Shown here piece after piece: positions 1 through 9,118 of a DNA stretch of 64,000 nt (positions are counted from its first letter, which is position 1; each line of letters begins with the position of its first letter). Made by a program: the position numbers and the translations under genes. The stretch spans positions 2,937,501 to 3,001,500 of the forward strand of contig NZ_CP106753.1 in NCBI RefSeq assembly GCF_025642115.1. Reading direction: 5' to 3'. The stretch is from Chitiniphilus purpureus. GTDB taxonomy: Bacteria; Pseudomonadota; Gammaproteobacteria; Burkholderiales; Chitinibacteraceae. The notes beneath the pieces were generated by a model. The model was not told where the DNA came from. It made no database searches and saw nothing but the letters and a program-made list of their open reading frames with translations.

Positions 1-1900
1 CGTTGCGAGTGATCCGATCACCGTTGCCGGCATCGGCGACATGTCCGGCGACGTGTTCGGCAACGGCCTGCTGCGCTCGCAGGCGGTCAAGCTCATCGCG
101 GCGTTCGATCACCGCCACATCTTCCTCGATCCGGACCCCGAGCCGGCACGCGCCTTCGCCGAACGGGAGAGGCTGTTTGCCCTGCCCCGCTCGTCCTGGG
201 CCGATTACGACCCCGCCGCGATCTCGGCGGGCGGCGGCGTCTGGCCGCGCAGCGCGCGCAGCATCGCGCTGTCCGCACCGGTGCGCGCCGCGCTCGGCAT
301 CGACGTCGACGAGCTGGAACCGGCGCAGTTGATCCAGGCCATCCTCAAGGCACCGGTGGATCTGCTCTACAACGGCGGGATCGGCACCTACGTCAAGGCC
401 GCAGCGCAAAACCAGGCCGAAGCCAACGACAGGGGCAACGACGCGGTACGGGTGGACGGACGCGAGCTGCGCTGCAAGGTGGTGGCCGAAGGCGGCAATC
501 TGGGCTTCACCCAGCTTGGCCGCATCGAGTATGCGCTGGCCGGCGGGCGCATCTTCACCGATGCCATCGACAACTCGGCTGGCGTCGACTGCTCGGACCG
601 CGAGGTCAATATCAAGATCCTGCTGGGTCGGATCGTCGCCTCGGGCGATCTGACCGAGAAGCAGCGCAACGCGCTGCTGGGCAGCATGACCGACGAAGTC
701 GCGGCACTGGTGTTGCGCGACAATGCGCTGCAGACACTGGCGATCGCACTGGAGGCCGAACAGGCGGTGTCGCTGCTACCGGTGCATCTGCGCCTGATGC
801 AGACGCTGGAGCGGCAGGGCAAGCTGTCACGCCGGCTGGAGTACCTGCCCTCGGACAGCCAATGCCAGGAACGGCTGCAGGCCGGCCAGGGCCTCACCCG
901 CCCCGAACTCGCCGTGCTGCTGGCCTATGCCAAGATCGTGCTCAAACAGCTGCTGCTGGCCGCCCCGCTGGTGGATGAGCCGGGCTGGAACGGGGTATTG
1001 CAGCAGGCATTCCCACCGGCGCTGGTCGAGCGCTTCGGCGCGCGGTTGCCCGAGCATCCGCTGCGGCGCGAGATCATCGCCACCGTGCTGACCAACCATG
1101 TGGTCAACCGCTACGGCATCAGCTGCGTGTTCCGGCTTGCCGAGGAGACCGGCAGCGACGCGGCCCGGGTGGTGCAGGCGCTCTATGAAGCACAGGCCCT
1201 GCTCGATGCCGAGGCGCTGGCGCGGCTGGCCGAAACCCTGTTCACACGCGGCGCGCCTGCGCGCGAGATCTATCACCTGCTGCTGGGCGCCCGGCGCCAG
1301 ACCGAACGCGTGGCCCGCTGGCTGATCCAGCTCTCGCCCGATCCGGCCGCGCTCGATCACCTTCGCACCTGCGCCGCGCTCAGCCTTGCGCAACTGCCCG
1401 AATGGCTGGCCCAGCAAGGCGTGGCGCGCGAACGGCGCGAAACCTGGCTGGCGAACGGCATTCCCGCCGATGCCATCAATCGCGCGCTGGCGATCGACTA
1501 CGCGCTGCCGTTTCTGGAACTCGCGCGCGGCACCGGCGACACCGGCACGCTGGCGGAACGGATGCGGCTGTATCTGGCGCTGGGCGAGCGGCTTGGTTTC
1601 AACTGGCTCGCCGCCGCCATCGAACGGCTGCCACGCGACAACCGCTGGCAGGCGCTGGCGCGGATCGCCGCGCGCGACGACCTGATGCGCCTGCATGTGA
1701 GTCTGGCGCAGCAGGCCTGGCACGGCGGGGGCGACGGCATCGACGCCCGGCTTCATGCCTGGCTCGAACGGATGGGCGTGCCGCTCGCACAGTGGCACGC
1801 CCTGCTGCAGGAGCTGCACGACAGTGCGCCTGACCTTGCGATGATCTCGGCGGCACTGCGCGAACTGCGGGCGCGGCTCGTCGAATCCGCCCCGTCCTAG
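1..1900 (+). CDS. gdhB: NAD-glutamate dehydrogenase, large (about 180 kDa) type, C-terminal part
   Basis: This is the 3' part of an open frame that enters the window from the left; the codons run from base 2 and about 632 residues are visible. Large NAD-specific glutamate dehydrogenases convert glutamate to 2-oxoglutarate and ammonia in the cytoplasm, mainly for glutamate catabolism, and are about 1,600 residues long. The first visible residues contain the family signature GIGDMSGDVFGNG, followed by DLLYNGGIGTYVKA and EGGNLGFTQLGRIEYA, which belong to the catalytic domain. The remaining 450 or so residues are the helical C-terminal extension of this class. The first ATG in the frame (base 41) lies inside the signature, so it is not the start. 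A perfect 14-bp hairpin follows the stop. Confidence 0.95.
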   Translation, partial: VASDPITVAGIGDMSGDVFGNGLLRSQAVKLIAAFDHRHIFLDPDPEPARAFAERERLFALPRSSWADYDPAAISAGGGVWPRSARSIALSAPVRAALGIDVDELEPAQLIQAILKAPVDLLYNGGIGTYVKAAAQNQAEANDRGNDAVRVDGRELRCKVVAEGGNLGFTQLGRIEYALAGGRIFTDAIDNSAGVDCSDREVNIKILLGRIVASGDLTEKQRNALLGSMTDEVAALVLRDNALQTLAIALEAEQAVSLLPVHLRLMQTLERQGKLSRRLEYLPSDSQCQERLQAGQGLTRPELAVLLAYAKIVLKQLLLAAPLVDEPGWNGVLQQAFPPALVERFGARLPEHPLRREIIATVLTNHVVNRYGISCVFRLAEETGSDAARVVQALYEAQALLDAEALARLAETLFTRGAPAREIYHLLLGARRQTERVARWLIQLSPDPAALDHLRTCAALSLAQLPEWLAQQGVARERRETWLANGIPADAINRALAIDYALPFLELARGTGDTGTLAERMRLYLALGERLGFNWLAAAIERLPRDNRWQALARIAARDDLMRLHVSLAQQAWHGGGDGIDARLHAWLERMGVPLAQWHALLQELHDSAPDLAMISAALRELRARLVESAPS

Positions 1901-1913
1901 ACCACCCGGCGCG

Positions 1914-1944
1914 GATCCGGGCAGGCCGGCGGCCTGCCCGGATC
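1914..1944 (+). terminator. Perfect 14-bp-stem hairpin after the glutamate dehydrogenase gene
   Basis: The arms 1914-1927 and 1931-1944 are exact inverted complements (GATCCGGGCAGGCC) around a 3-base loop. It starts 14 bases after the stop codon. There is no T-run, so it is either an end-stabilising or Rho-assisted hairpin rather than a classic intrinsic terminator. Confidence 0.55.
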
Positions 1945-1996
1945 GACACGCCGGATGCCGGCGGCTGCGCCCGGCACCGATGGCGCCCAGGTTCCC

Positions 1997-2005
1997 TGAT
2001 ATAAT
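1997..2005 (+). promoter_or_regulatory. Extended -10 promoter of prfB
   Basis: TGATATAAT gives a perfect TATAAT (2000-2005) with the extended -10 TG one base upstream. It lies 32 bases before the prfB ATG. No good -35 is visible, which extended -10 promoters tolerate. The TTG that could open the prfB frame (2005) overlaps this box, so that start is unlikely. Confidence 0.65.
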
Positions 2006-2037
2006 TGCCGGTTTCGCGCAATCCGAGCCATGACGTC

Positions 2038-3141
2038 ATGGAAGCCGAACAGCTAAACCAGATCCTTGCCCATCTTGAAGACCTCGCCGCCCGCGCCGAT
2101 GAACTGAAGCGCTACCTCGACTATCCGGCCAAGCGCGACCGGCTGGAGGAGGTGATCCGCCTCTCCGAAGACCCCGAACTGTGGAACGATCCGAAGAAGG
2201 CACAGGAGATCGGCCGCGAGCGCAAGGCACTGGAAGACGTGGTGCTGGTGCTCGACGACGTCGCCCGCGGTGCCTCCGACGCTGGGGAACTGTTCGAGAT
2301 GGCGCGTGGCGAGAACGATTTCGACACCTGCGCCGCGATCGAGGCGGACGCCCAGGCACTCGAGGAGAAGATCGCCAGACTCGAATTCCGCCGCATGTTC
2401 AGCAACCCGATGGACCCGAATGCCTGCTTCATCGACATCCAGTCGGGCGCCGGCGGCACCGAGGCGCAGGACTGGGCCGGCATGCTGCTGCGCATGTACG
2501 TGCGCTACGGCGAGCGCAAGGGCTTCAACGTCGAGGTGCTGGAGGAATCCGAAGGTGAAGTCGCCGGCATCACCAGCGCCACCATCAAGCTTTCCGGCGA
2601 ATACGCCTACGGCTACCTGCGCACCGAAACCGGCGTGCACCGGCTGGTACGCGTATCGCCCTTCGATTCCAACGCCCGCCGCCACACCTCGTTCTGCTCG
2701 GTGTTCGTCTATCCCGAGGTCGATGACAGCATCGAGATCGAGATCAACCCGGCCGACGTGCGCACCGACACCTTCCGCGCCTCCGGCGCCGGCGGCCAGC
2801 ACATCAACAAGACCGATTCGGCGGTACGCCTGACGCACATCCCCACCAACATCGTGGTGCAGTGCCAGAACGACCGCTCGCAGCACCGCAACCGCGACGA
2901 GGCGTGGCAGATGTTGCGCGCCAAGCTGTACGAGCTGGAACTGCGCAAGCGGATGGAGGCGCAGCAGCAGCTGGAAGCCGGCAAGTCCGACATCGGCTGG
3001 GGCCACCAGATCCGCTCCTACGTGTTCGACCAGAGCCGCATCAAGGACCTGCGTACCGGCTATGAGGTGGGCAACCTCAAGGGCGTGATGGACGGCGACC
3101 TGGATGGCTTCATCGAAGCCAGCCTCAAGCAGGGCGTGTAA
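2038..3141 (+). CDS. prfB: Peptide chain release factor 2
   Basis: RF2 recognises UAA and UGA stop codons on the ribosome and triggers peptide release. The 367-residue product has the RF2 codon-recognition tripeptide SPF (in RVSPFDS) and the catalytic GGQ (in SGAGGQHIN). The ATG at 2038 is chosen because the in-frame TTG at 2005 overlaps the -10 box. In many bacteria prfB carries an in-frame UGA after about codon 25 and needs a +1 frameshift. Here the equivalent place reads TAC CTC GAC TAT, with no stop, so the gene is read straight through. It is followed 33 bases later by lysS, the same order as in Escherichia coli, probably one operon. Confidence 0.97.
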   Translation: MEAEQLNQILAHLEDLAARADELKRYLDYPAKRDRLEEVIRLSEDPELWNDPKKAQEIGRERKALEDVVLVLDDVARGASDAGELFEMARGENDFDTCAAIEADAQALEEKIARLEFRRMFSNPMDPNACFIDIQSGAGGTEAQDWAGMLLRMYVRYGERKGFNVEVLEESEGEVAGITSATIKLSGEYAYGYLRTETGVHRLVRVSPFDSNARRHTSFCSVFVYPEVDDSIEIEINPADVRTDTFRASGAGGQHINKTDSAVRLTHIPTNIVVQCQNDRSQHRNRDEAWQMLRAKLYELELRKRMEAQQQLEAGKSDIGWGHQIRSYVFDQSRIKDLRTGYEVGNLKGVMDGDLDGFIEASLKQGV

Positions 3142-3174
3142 GCCTGCCCCCAAGCAATCAGTGGAATCACAGTG

Positions 3175-4680
3175 ATGAGCGAACAACAACAAGCCCTGCC
3201 CCAGGACGACAACCAGATCATGGCCGAGCGCCGTGCCAAGCTCGCGGTCCTGCGCGAGGCCGGCCCGGCCTTCCCCAACGATTTCAAGCGCGAGCACTTC
3301 GCCGCCGATCTGCACGCCAAGTACGGCGAGCAGGAGAAGGAAGCGCTCGATGCGCTGGCAGTCGAGGTGACCGTCGCCGGCCGCATGATGCTCAAGCGGG
3401 TGATGGGCAAGGCGAGCTTCGCCACGGTGCAGGACGGCTCGGGCCGCATCCAGTTCTACATCAGCCGCGATGCGGTCGGTGAAGATGTCTACGCCAGCTT
3501 CAAGACCTGGGACATGGGCGACATCCTCGGCGCCACCGGCAAGCTGATGAAGACCAAGACCGGCGAGTTGTCGGTCGAGGTGACGGCACTGCGCCTTCTG
3601 ACCAAGAGCCTGCGACCGTTGCCGGACAAGTTCCACGGCCTCTCAGACCAGGAGCAGAAGTATCGCCAGCGCTATGTCGACCTGATCACCAACGAGGTCA
3701 GCCGCGACACCTTCATCAAGCGCTCCAGGATCGTGCAGAAGATCCGCGAATACATGGTGAACGAGGGGTATCTGGAGGTGGAGACGCCGATGATGCACCC
3801 GATCCCGGGTGGCGCCACCGCCAAGCCTTTCACCACCCACCACAACGCGCTGGACATGCCGCTCTACCTGCGCATCGCGCCGGAGCTGTATCTGAAGCGG
3901 CTGGTGGTCGGCGGCATGGAGCGGGTGTTCGAGATCAACCGCAACTTCCGCAACGAGGGGATGAGCACGCGCCACAACCCCGAGTTCACCATGATGGAGT
4001 TCTACGAGGCCTACGCCGACTACCAGCGCATGATGGACCTCACCGAAGGGGTGATCCGCTACGCCGCGCGCGAAGTGCTCGGCCATACCGCGATCGAATA
4101 CCAGGGCAGGATGGTCGACCTCTCCAGGCCGTTCGCGCGCTTCACCATTGAAGAGGCCATCCTGCACTACAACCCGCAGTACACCCGCGAACAGTTGAAC
4201 GATCGCGCCTGGCTCAAGGCCGAGATCGCTCGCCTGGGCGGCAAACCCGTGCTCACCGACGGCATCGGCGGGCTGCAGCTGTCGTTGTTCGATGAAACCA
4301 CCGAGGCGCAGCTGTGGGAGCCGACCTTCATCGTCGACTACCCGGCCGAAGTGTCGCCGCTGGCGCGCGCCAACGATGCCGATCCGGGCATCACCGAGCG
4401 CTTCGAGCTCTTTATGGTCGGCCGCGAGCATGCCAACGGCTATTCGGAGCTGAACGACCCCGAGGACCAGGCCGCGCGCTTCCAGGCCCAGGTCGATCTG
4501 AAGGACAAGGGCGACGACGAAGCCATGCACTTCGACGCCGATTACATCCGTGCGCTCGAATACGGCCTGCCGCCCACCGGCGGCTGCGGCATCGGCATCG
4601 ACCGCCTGGTGATGCTGCTGACCGACGCACCGAGCATCCGCGATGTGATCCTGTTCCCGCAGATGCGCCGCGAGGACTGA
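3175..4680 (+). CDS. lysS: Lysyl-tRNA synthetase, class II
   Basis: Charges tRNA-Lys with lysine in the cytoplasm. The 501-residue protein matches the usual length of bacterial class II LysRS. An N-terminal OB-fold anticodon-binding domain (roughly residues 60-170) precedes the catalytic core. Motif 2 is seen as [20 protein letters not shown] and motif 3 as [20 protein letters not shown] near the C-terminus. A GTG lies one codon upstream of the chosen ATG. The gene follows prfB closely and has no promoter of its own that I can see. An intrinsic terminator-like hairpin at 4701-4726 follows it. Confidence 0.97.
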   Translation: MSEQQQALPQDDNQIMAERRAKLAVLREAGPAFPNDFKREHFAADLHAKYGEQEKEALDALAVEVTVAGRMMLKRVMGKASFATVQDGSGRIQFYISRDAVGEDVYASFKTWDMGDILGATGKLMKTKTGELSVEVTALRLLTKSLRPLPDKFHGLSDQEQKYRQRYVDLITNEVSRDTFIKRSRIVQKIREYMVNEGYLEVETPMMHPIPGGATAKPFTTHHNALDMPLYLRIAPELYLKRLVVGGMERVFEINRNFRNEGMSTRHNPEFTMMEFYEAYADYQRMMDLTEGVIRYAAREVLGHTAIEYQGRMVDLSRPFARFTIEEAILHYNPQYTREQLNDRAWLKAEIARLGGKPVLTDGIGGLQLSLFDETTEAQLWEPTFIVDYPAEVSPLARANDADPGITERFELFMVGREHANGYSELNDPEDQAARFQAQVDLKDKGDDEAMHFDADYIRALEYGLPPTGGCGIGIDRLVMLLTDAPSIRDVILFPQMRRED

Positions 4681-4684
4681 GCGC

Positions 4685-5536
4685 GTGCACATCGCCCTCC
4701 AAAACGCCGGCCTGGTCCGGCGTTTTTGCATGGTGCTGCTGTCCGGGCTGTTGGCCGGTGGCGATGCACGCGGTGAAACCACTCCGGCCCCGGCGCGCTT
4801 TGTGCTGACCTTCGACGACGGGCCCAGCCTGTGGCGGGAACAACCGACCGACCGCATCCTCGCGCAGTTGGCGGACAACCCGGTGCAACCGGGCATCAAG
4901 GCGCTGTTCTTCGTGCAGACCGGACACCAGGACCACGGTGCGCATCCGGACGGCCAGGCCCTGATGCAGGCAGCCTGCGCGGCCGGCCACCGGCTGGCGG
5001 TGCACACGGCCACCGCCGCCGGCCACGTGCCACACCCTCGACTCGCGCCACACGAGCTGGCCGCCTCGCTCATTGCCGGCCGCGCCGCCATCGCCGCCCG
5101 GTGCGGCGCCGCAGCCCCGCTGGTCCGCCCGCCGGACTGGGCATTCAACGCGCAGACGCAGGCGGTGTACGCGGCGCAAGGCCTGGGCATGCTGCTGACC
5201 GACGTGAACGCGCGCGACGGCAAGATCTACGGCTGGAACATCAGCCTGCGCCGCCGCGGCCACCTGCGCAGCGAGCTGGCCCGGGTGCTCGCCGCGGCGC
5301 AGTCGGGTCGGTTGCAGCCGGTGGCCGGGGTGCTGCCGGTCATCGTCACCTTCCATGACACCAACACCTTCACTGCGCGCACCATGCGCGAGTACCTGCA
5401 GATCCTGGTCGAAGAAGCCCGCACCGTCGGCCTGCCGCTGGCCGACCCACCCTTCTATGCCGAGGGCGATGCGCTGGTACAGGCCGCACAACAGCGCGCC
5501 ACGGCCGGTGTCTACGCCCGTACCACCTGGCCGTGA
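4685..5536 (+). CDS. Exported polysaccharide deacetylase (NodB-like) family protein
   Basis: Contains the metal-site motif FDDGPS near the N-terminus and later VTFHDTNTF, typical of NodB-homology carbohydrate esterases, which remove N- or O-acetyl groups from glycans in the periplasm or cell surface. The zinc-binding HxxxH pair is not canonical: the region reads HTATAAGHVPH, so metal binding may be altered. The GTG start at 4685 follows AGGA and gives a good signal peptide with an RR n-region. However, a strong terminator hairpin for lysS covers 4701-4726, so the in-frame ATG at 4730 may be the real start. The substrate cannot be told from the sequence. Confidence 0.75.
   Translation: MHIALQNAGLVRRFCMVLLSGLLAGGDARGETTPAPARFVLTFDDGPSLWREQPTDRILAQLADNPVQPGIKALFFVQTGHQDHGAHPDGQALMQAACAAGHRLAVHTATAAGHVPHPRLAPHELAASLIAGRAAIAARCGAAAPLVRPPDWAFNAQTQAVYAAQGLGMLLTDVNARDGKIYGWNISLRRRGHLRSELARVLAAAQSGRLQPVAGVLPVIVTFHDTNTFTARTMREYLQILVEEARTVGLPLADPPFYAEGDALVQAAQQRATAGVYARTTWP
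4701..4726 (+). terminator. Intrinsic terminator of prfB-lysS
   Basis: AAAACGCCGG (4701-4710) pairs with CCGGCGTTTT (4717-4726) over a 6-base loop, and the right arm ends in a run of T. It begins 21 bases after the lysS stop and lies inside the longest version of the deacetylase gene. Confidence 0.75.
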
Positions 5537-5630
5537 CAGCCCTTGCCGCAATCCTGGCGGCTTTGCACAATCGCGCAGGCCAACGGCACCGGCGAATCGA
5601 CCCTTTCCCCGCCCCCTACAAGGACATCGC

Positions 5631-6737
5631 ATGCCCCGCCACCTCAAAACCCATGCAGTGCGGCTGGAATTCTCGGCCGGCACGCTGGTGCATTCCAACC
5701 TGTCCGGCGCCGTCTTCGTCGGCGACGATCTGTGGGTGGCCGGCGATGAGGCATGCGGACTGGATCGGCTGCATCGCCTGGCGCCTTCGGGCAGGGAGAT
5801 GCTGCGCTACGGCGCGCCGGCCAACTTCCCGCTGGCGGGCCTGCTCGACCTGCCCGATGCGGCCGACGTGGAGGCGGATATTGAGGGTCTGGACGTCGAG
5901 GACGGCTATCTGTGGCTGGTGGGCTCGCACGGCCTGAAGCGCAAGCAACCCAAACCCGGGCGCAGCGAAAAGGACAACCTCAGACGGCTGGCCACGCTGT
6001 GCCGCGACGGCAATCGCTGCCTGCTGGCGCGTATCCCGCTGATCGAGCAGCACGGCACCTCCACGCTGGCGCGGCATACTGCGGACGGGCGGCAGGCGGC
6101 ACGCCTGCGCGGCGATACCGCAGGCAACGATCTCACCGATCTGCTGCGGCGCGATGCGCATTTCGCGCCCTACCTTGCGATTCCGGGCAAGGACAACGGC
6201 TTTGATATCGAAGGCCTCGCGGTACGCGGCGACCGCGTGCTGCTCGGGCTGCGCGGCCCGGTGCTGCGCGGCTGGGCCGGGCTGCTTGAATTGCAGCCGG
6301 TGGAGAAGAAAGGCACGCTGCGGCTGGCCGGGATCGGTCTTGGGGAGCAGCGCTACCGGAAGCACTTCGTGCATCTGGCCGGTCTGGGGATACGCGATCT
6401 GCATTGGCACGGTGACGACCTGTACCTGCTGGCCGGCCCGACCATGGTGCTCGACGGTGCCATCCGCGTATACAGATGGGAAGACGCGGCAGGCGCGCTG
6501 GCCGGCGTGGCCGACGACGCCGACGCGGTGTTGTGGGACGCGTCACGCAACAGCATGCCACGCGAAATCATGGCCCTGCCCTATGGCGTCGGTCAGGACC
6601 GCGCCGAGGCGCTCACCCAATTGCCGCCCGCGCTGGCGCCGTCGGATGCGCCACATTGGCTGGTGCTGTACGACGCGCCCGGGGCGGCGCGGCACGATGG
6701 TGACTACGTGGTGTTCGGCGACGTGCTGTCACGCTGA
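5631..6737 (+). CDS. DUF3616 family protein
   Basis: Protein of 368 residues without a signal peptide or membrane segments. It starts with SGAVFVGDDLWVAGDE, followed by repeated blocks such as DVEDGYLWLVGSHGLKRK and IRDLHWHGDDLYLLAGP. The W/D-rich short strands look like blades of a beta-propeller, and I recognise it as DUF3616, a family with no established function. The ATG at 5631 is chosen because AAGGA lies just upstream and the conserved domain starts soon after; the open frame itself begins at 5355, inside the deacetylase gene. It is transcribed with the upstream gene but no functional link is evident. Confidence 0.7.
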   Translation: MPRHLKTHAVRLEFSAGTLVHSNLSGAVFVGDDLWVAGDEACGLDRLHRLAPSGREMLRYGAPANFPLAGLLDLPDAADVEADIEGLDVEDGYLWLVGSHGLKRKQPKPGRSEKDNLRRLATLCRDGNRCLLARIPLIEQHGTSTLARHTADGRQAARLRGDTAGNDLTDLLRRDAHFAPYLAIPGKDNGFDIEGLAVRGDRVLLGLRGPVLRGWAGLLELQPVEKKGTLRLAGIGLGEQRYRKHFVHLAGLGIRDLHWHGDDLYLLAGPTMVLDGAIRVYRWEDAAGALAGVADDADAVLWDASRNSMPREIMALPYGVGQDRAEALTQLPPALAPSDAPHWLVLYDAPGAARHDGDYVVFGDVLSR

Positions 6738-6762
6738 CAGACCCGCCACGGCAGCCCCCGGC

Positions 6763-7923
6763 TCAGCGCGGCGGGGTCTCCAGGCGGCTGCCGAGCGTAC
6801 GCGGCCCGACCAGCGCAATCGATGCCACGCAGACCGCCACCACACCCAGCGCCAGGCGCAGGCTGCTCAGATGGGCGATACCACCGATCAACACCGGCCC
6901 GAGCAGCATGCCCACATAGGCGAGCCGTGCCACGCTGGCGATGCCTTCGGCCGGGCTCACCCCGTCCAGCCGTGATGCCGCCACAAAGAAGATCGGCACC
7001 AGGTTGGCGGCGCCCAGCCCCATCAGGGTGAACCCCAGCAACGCGGGCAAGGTTGCCGGCCAGGCCAGTGCCAGCAGGATGCCGGCGAGCCCGACCCAGC
7101 CGGACCAGGTCAGCAGGCGCTGTGCCCCCAGCCGTGCACGCAGTGCGTCGCCGCCGAAACGCCCCAACGCCATGCCGGCGGAGAACACCGCGTATCCCCA
7201 GCCGACCCAGTACGGTGTGGCCTGCACCGTTTCCTGCATATAGATGGTGCTCCAGTCATACATTGCCCCCTCGCCGACCAGGCCAAGAAAGGCAAGCCCG
7301 CCCACCAGCAGCAGCCAGCGCTGTGCCTGGCCGCGCTGCGCTACGCTGGCCGGCGCGGCAGGCTGGTCCGGCAGCAGCACGCGGGCCGAACCCAGCGCGA
7401 TCGCGGCTGTGATCACGGCCATGCCGATGCAATGCCATAGCGGATCAAGCCCACCAGCAACCAGGGTGCCGCCCAGTGCCGCACCCAGCATGCCGCCCAG
7501 ACTGAACATGCCGTGGAAGCCGCTCATGATGGGCTTGCCATAGGCGGTTTCCACCGTCGCAGCCTGGGCATTCATCGCCACGTCATAGGCGGCATTGCAG
7601 ATGCCGAACAACACCAGCACCGGCAGCAGCGCGATGAAACCGGGGATCAGCATGATGGCGGCAAGGCTCAGCGCAAAGGCCAGTGCCCCCAGCACCGAGG
7701 CGCGGCCACTGCCGTGGCGCGCCACCCAGGCGCCCAGCGGCTTGAGTGTCACGATCGCGCCTCCCGCCACGGCGAACATCGCCACTGACAAGGCCGCATC
7801 CGACAGTCCGAAGCGGGCCTTGATGGTGGGGATGTGGATGCCCCAGGTGGCGTAGCTCGCACCGCTGGCGAGAAACAGCAGCATGGTGGCGACACGGGCG
7901 GCGGCAAGGCGGGAGCGGATCAT
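6763..7923 (-). CDS. Major facilitator superfamily transporter (YbjJ-like)
   Basis: A 386-residue inner-membrane protein with about 12 hydrophobic segments, the expected size for an MFS carrier. The first segment (ASGASYATWGIHIPTIKARF) and the FHGMFSLGGMLGAALGG region in the middle resemble the YbjJ-like group, whose substrates are unknown. Export of small toxic molecules is a common role in MFS carriers but is only a guess here. The gene converges on the DUF3616 gene with 25 bases between them. The TPR gene lies upstream on the same strand, 76 bases away. Confidence 0.85.
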   Translation of the reverse strand: MIRSRLAAARVATMLLFLASGASYATWGIHIPTIKARFGLSDAALSVAMFAVAGGAIVTLKPLGAWVARHGSGRASVLGALAFALSLAAIMLIPGFIALLPVLVLFGICNAAYDVAMNAQAATVETAYGKPIMSGFHGMFSLGGMLGAALGGTLVAGGLDPLWHCIGMAVITAAIALGSARVLLPDQPAAPASVAQRGQAQRWLLLVGGLAFLGLVGEGAMYDWSTIYMQETVQATPYWVGWGYAVFSAGMALGRFGGDALRARLGAQRLLTWSGWVGLAGILLALAWPATLPALLGFTLMGLGAANLVPIFFVAASRLDGVSPAEGIASVARLAYVGMLLGPVLIGGIAHLSSLRLALGVVAVCVASIALVGPRTLGSRLETPPR

Positions 7924-7999
7924 GGCGTGGCAAAGGCAAGGCCGCCGGACACAGCCGGCCTGTTTCGTTCCAGGGAAGGCGCTGCAGGCAGCCGGCGCG

Positions 8000-8419
8000 C
8001 TAGCGGGTGCCTTGAAGATAGGTCAGGTATTTCTCGTCCTCATCCTCGAATACCGCCAGGCCGCCGTGCTCGAAGGCCCGTGCCAGATGCGTCTGCGCCT
8101 GCGCCAGGGCCCCCGCCTCGAACAGGCATTGCCCCAGGCGCAGATGGATGAACGGATTGTCCTCGCCTTGCGGGCAGCGTCGTGCCGCATCCAGCGCCTC
8201 ACGCGCCGGCTCGAACTGCGCCAGCTGGAACAGCGCGTCGCCGATCGCGACCAGCACCCAGGTGCTGTCCTCGAAGCGCTCGCGCTCGCTGGGCAGCAAG
8301 GCCTCGGCCTCGCGGTACTTGGCCAGCGCGCCGTGATCGTCGCCTTTCTCGAACCGCCGGTCGCCCGCTTCGAGCAGCACGGTGATCTGATCGTGAAGGA
8401 TGCTGGGCAGGATGGTCAT
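8000..8419 (-). CDS. Small tetratricopeptide-repeat protein
   Basis: A 139-residue soluble protein made of about three helical TPR-like hairpins: GALAKYREAEALLP, DALFQLAQFEPAREALDAA and LGQCLFEAGALAQAQTHLARAF. TPR units bind other proteins, so it is probably an adaptor or chaperone, but no partner can be named. The ATG at 8419 is chosen because a GAGAG ribosome site lies just upstream; the frame stays open further (to 8710) but then overlaps ybaK and loses TPR character. It ends with an acidic patch (FEDEDEKYLTYLQGTR). Confidence 0.75.
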   Translation of the reverse strand: MTILPSILHDQITVLLEAGDRRFEKGDDHGALAKYREAEALLPSERERFEDSTWVLVAIGDALFQLAQFEPAREALDAARRCPQGEDNPFIHLRLGQCLFEAGALAQAQTHLARAFEHGGLAVFEDEDEKYLTYLQGTR

Positions 8420-8481
8420 CGGCAATCTCTCGAAAAGGCGCTGTCGGCGATTGTGCCTGAAGCCGTGGCGCGTTGCGCGTC

Positions 8482-8973
8482 TTATGCGCCGTGGGCAATG
8501 GCGATATCGACCAGGGTGGGCTGCAGCACCTTGATGAGATCCGCCGGCGCAAGGCCGACCAGGAAACCCCGCTTGCCGCCATTGATGTAGATGCGCGGCA
8601 GCGCGGCGACGCTGCGCTCCAGATACACCGGCATCGGTTTGCGGGTGCCGAAGGGTGAGGTGCCGCCCACCAGATAGCCGCTGTGGCGCTGGGCGACATC
8701 GGGCGCGCAAGGCTGCACGCTTTTCCTGCCCATGAGGCGTGCCAGCGCCTTGGTCGAGGTCTCGCAGTCGCCATGCATCAGCACCAGGAGCGGCTGCTTG
8801 TGCTCATCCTCCATCACCAGGGTCTTGATCACCGCATGCTCATCCACCCCCAGCTCGCGCGCCGACACGGCAGTACCGCCCTTGTCTTCGTAGTCGTACA
8901 GGTGCTCGGAGTAGGCCACCTGATGCTGGCGCAGCATGCGGACGGCGGCGGTGACGGGGGTCTTGTCGGACAT
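8482..8973 (-). CDS. ybaK: Cys-tRNA(Pro)/Cys-tRNA(Cys) deacylase, YbaK/EbsC family
   Basis: This trans-editing enzyme hydrolyses Cys-tRNA(Pro) made in error by prolyl-tRNA synthetase. The 163-residue size is normal. Conserved features are the lysine-containing VIKTLVMED segment, GYLVGGTSPFGTRK with the substrate-binding glycines, and INGGKRGFLVGLAP. The start codon follows the stopless leader without alternatives. It is upstream of the TPR gene on the same strand (62 bases apart) and divergent from the Mn-catalase gene. Confidence 0.93.
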   Translation of the reverse strand: MSDKTPVTAAVRMLRQHQVAYSEHLYDYEDKGGTAVSARELGVDEHAVIKTLVMEDEHKQPLLVLMHGDCETSTKALARLMGRKSVQPCAPDVAQRHSGYLVGGTSPFGTRKPMPVYLERSVAALPRIYINGGKRGFLVGLAPADLIKVLQPTLVDIAIAHGA

Positions 8974-9102
8974 TGGATGACTCGCAAAGCACGCCGGGCC
9001 GGCCTTCCCGGGACGCTGCCATATTTACAGAGCAGTGCGGTAAATCCTACCGGTCCGGCGCGCCGATGCGGCCATCGCGACGGCGGCGGATACCTTGGGA
9101 CG

Positions 9103-9118
9103 TGGCACGGTGCTTGCT
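9103..9118 (+). promoter_or_regulatory. Sigma-54 (RpoN) promoter of the Mn-catalase gene
   Basis: TGGCACGGTGCTTGCT matches the -24/-12 consensus TGGCAC-N5-TTGCW at every specified base, with the required 10 bases between the GG and GC dinucleotides. It lies about 43 bases before the ATG of the Mn-catalase gene, allowing a short leader with an AAAGGAGA ribosome site. Such promoters need an AAA+ enhancer-binding activator; none is encoded nearby. Confidence 0.8.

Noticed and set aside
2053..5223. Two long minus-strand open frames (2053-3636 and 3643-5223)
   Set aside because: Antisense to prfB, lysS and the deacetylase gene, no ribosome sites and no family resemblance.
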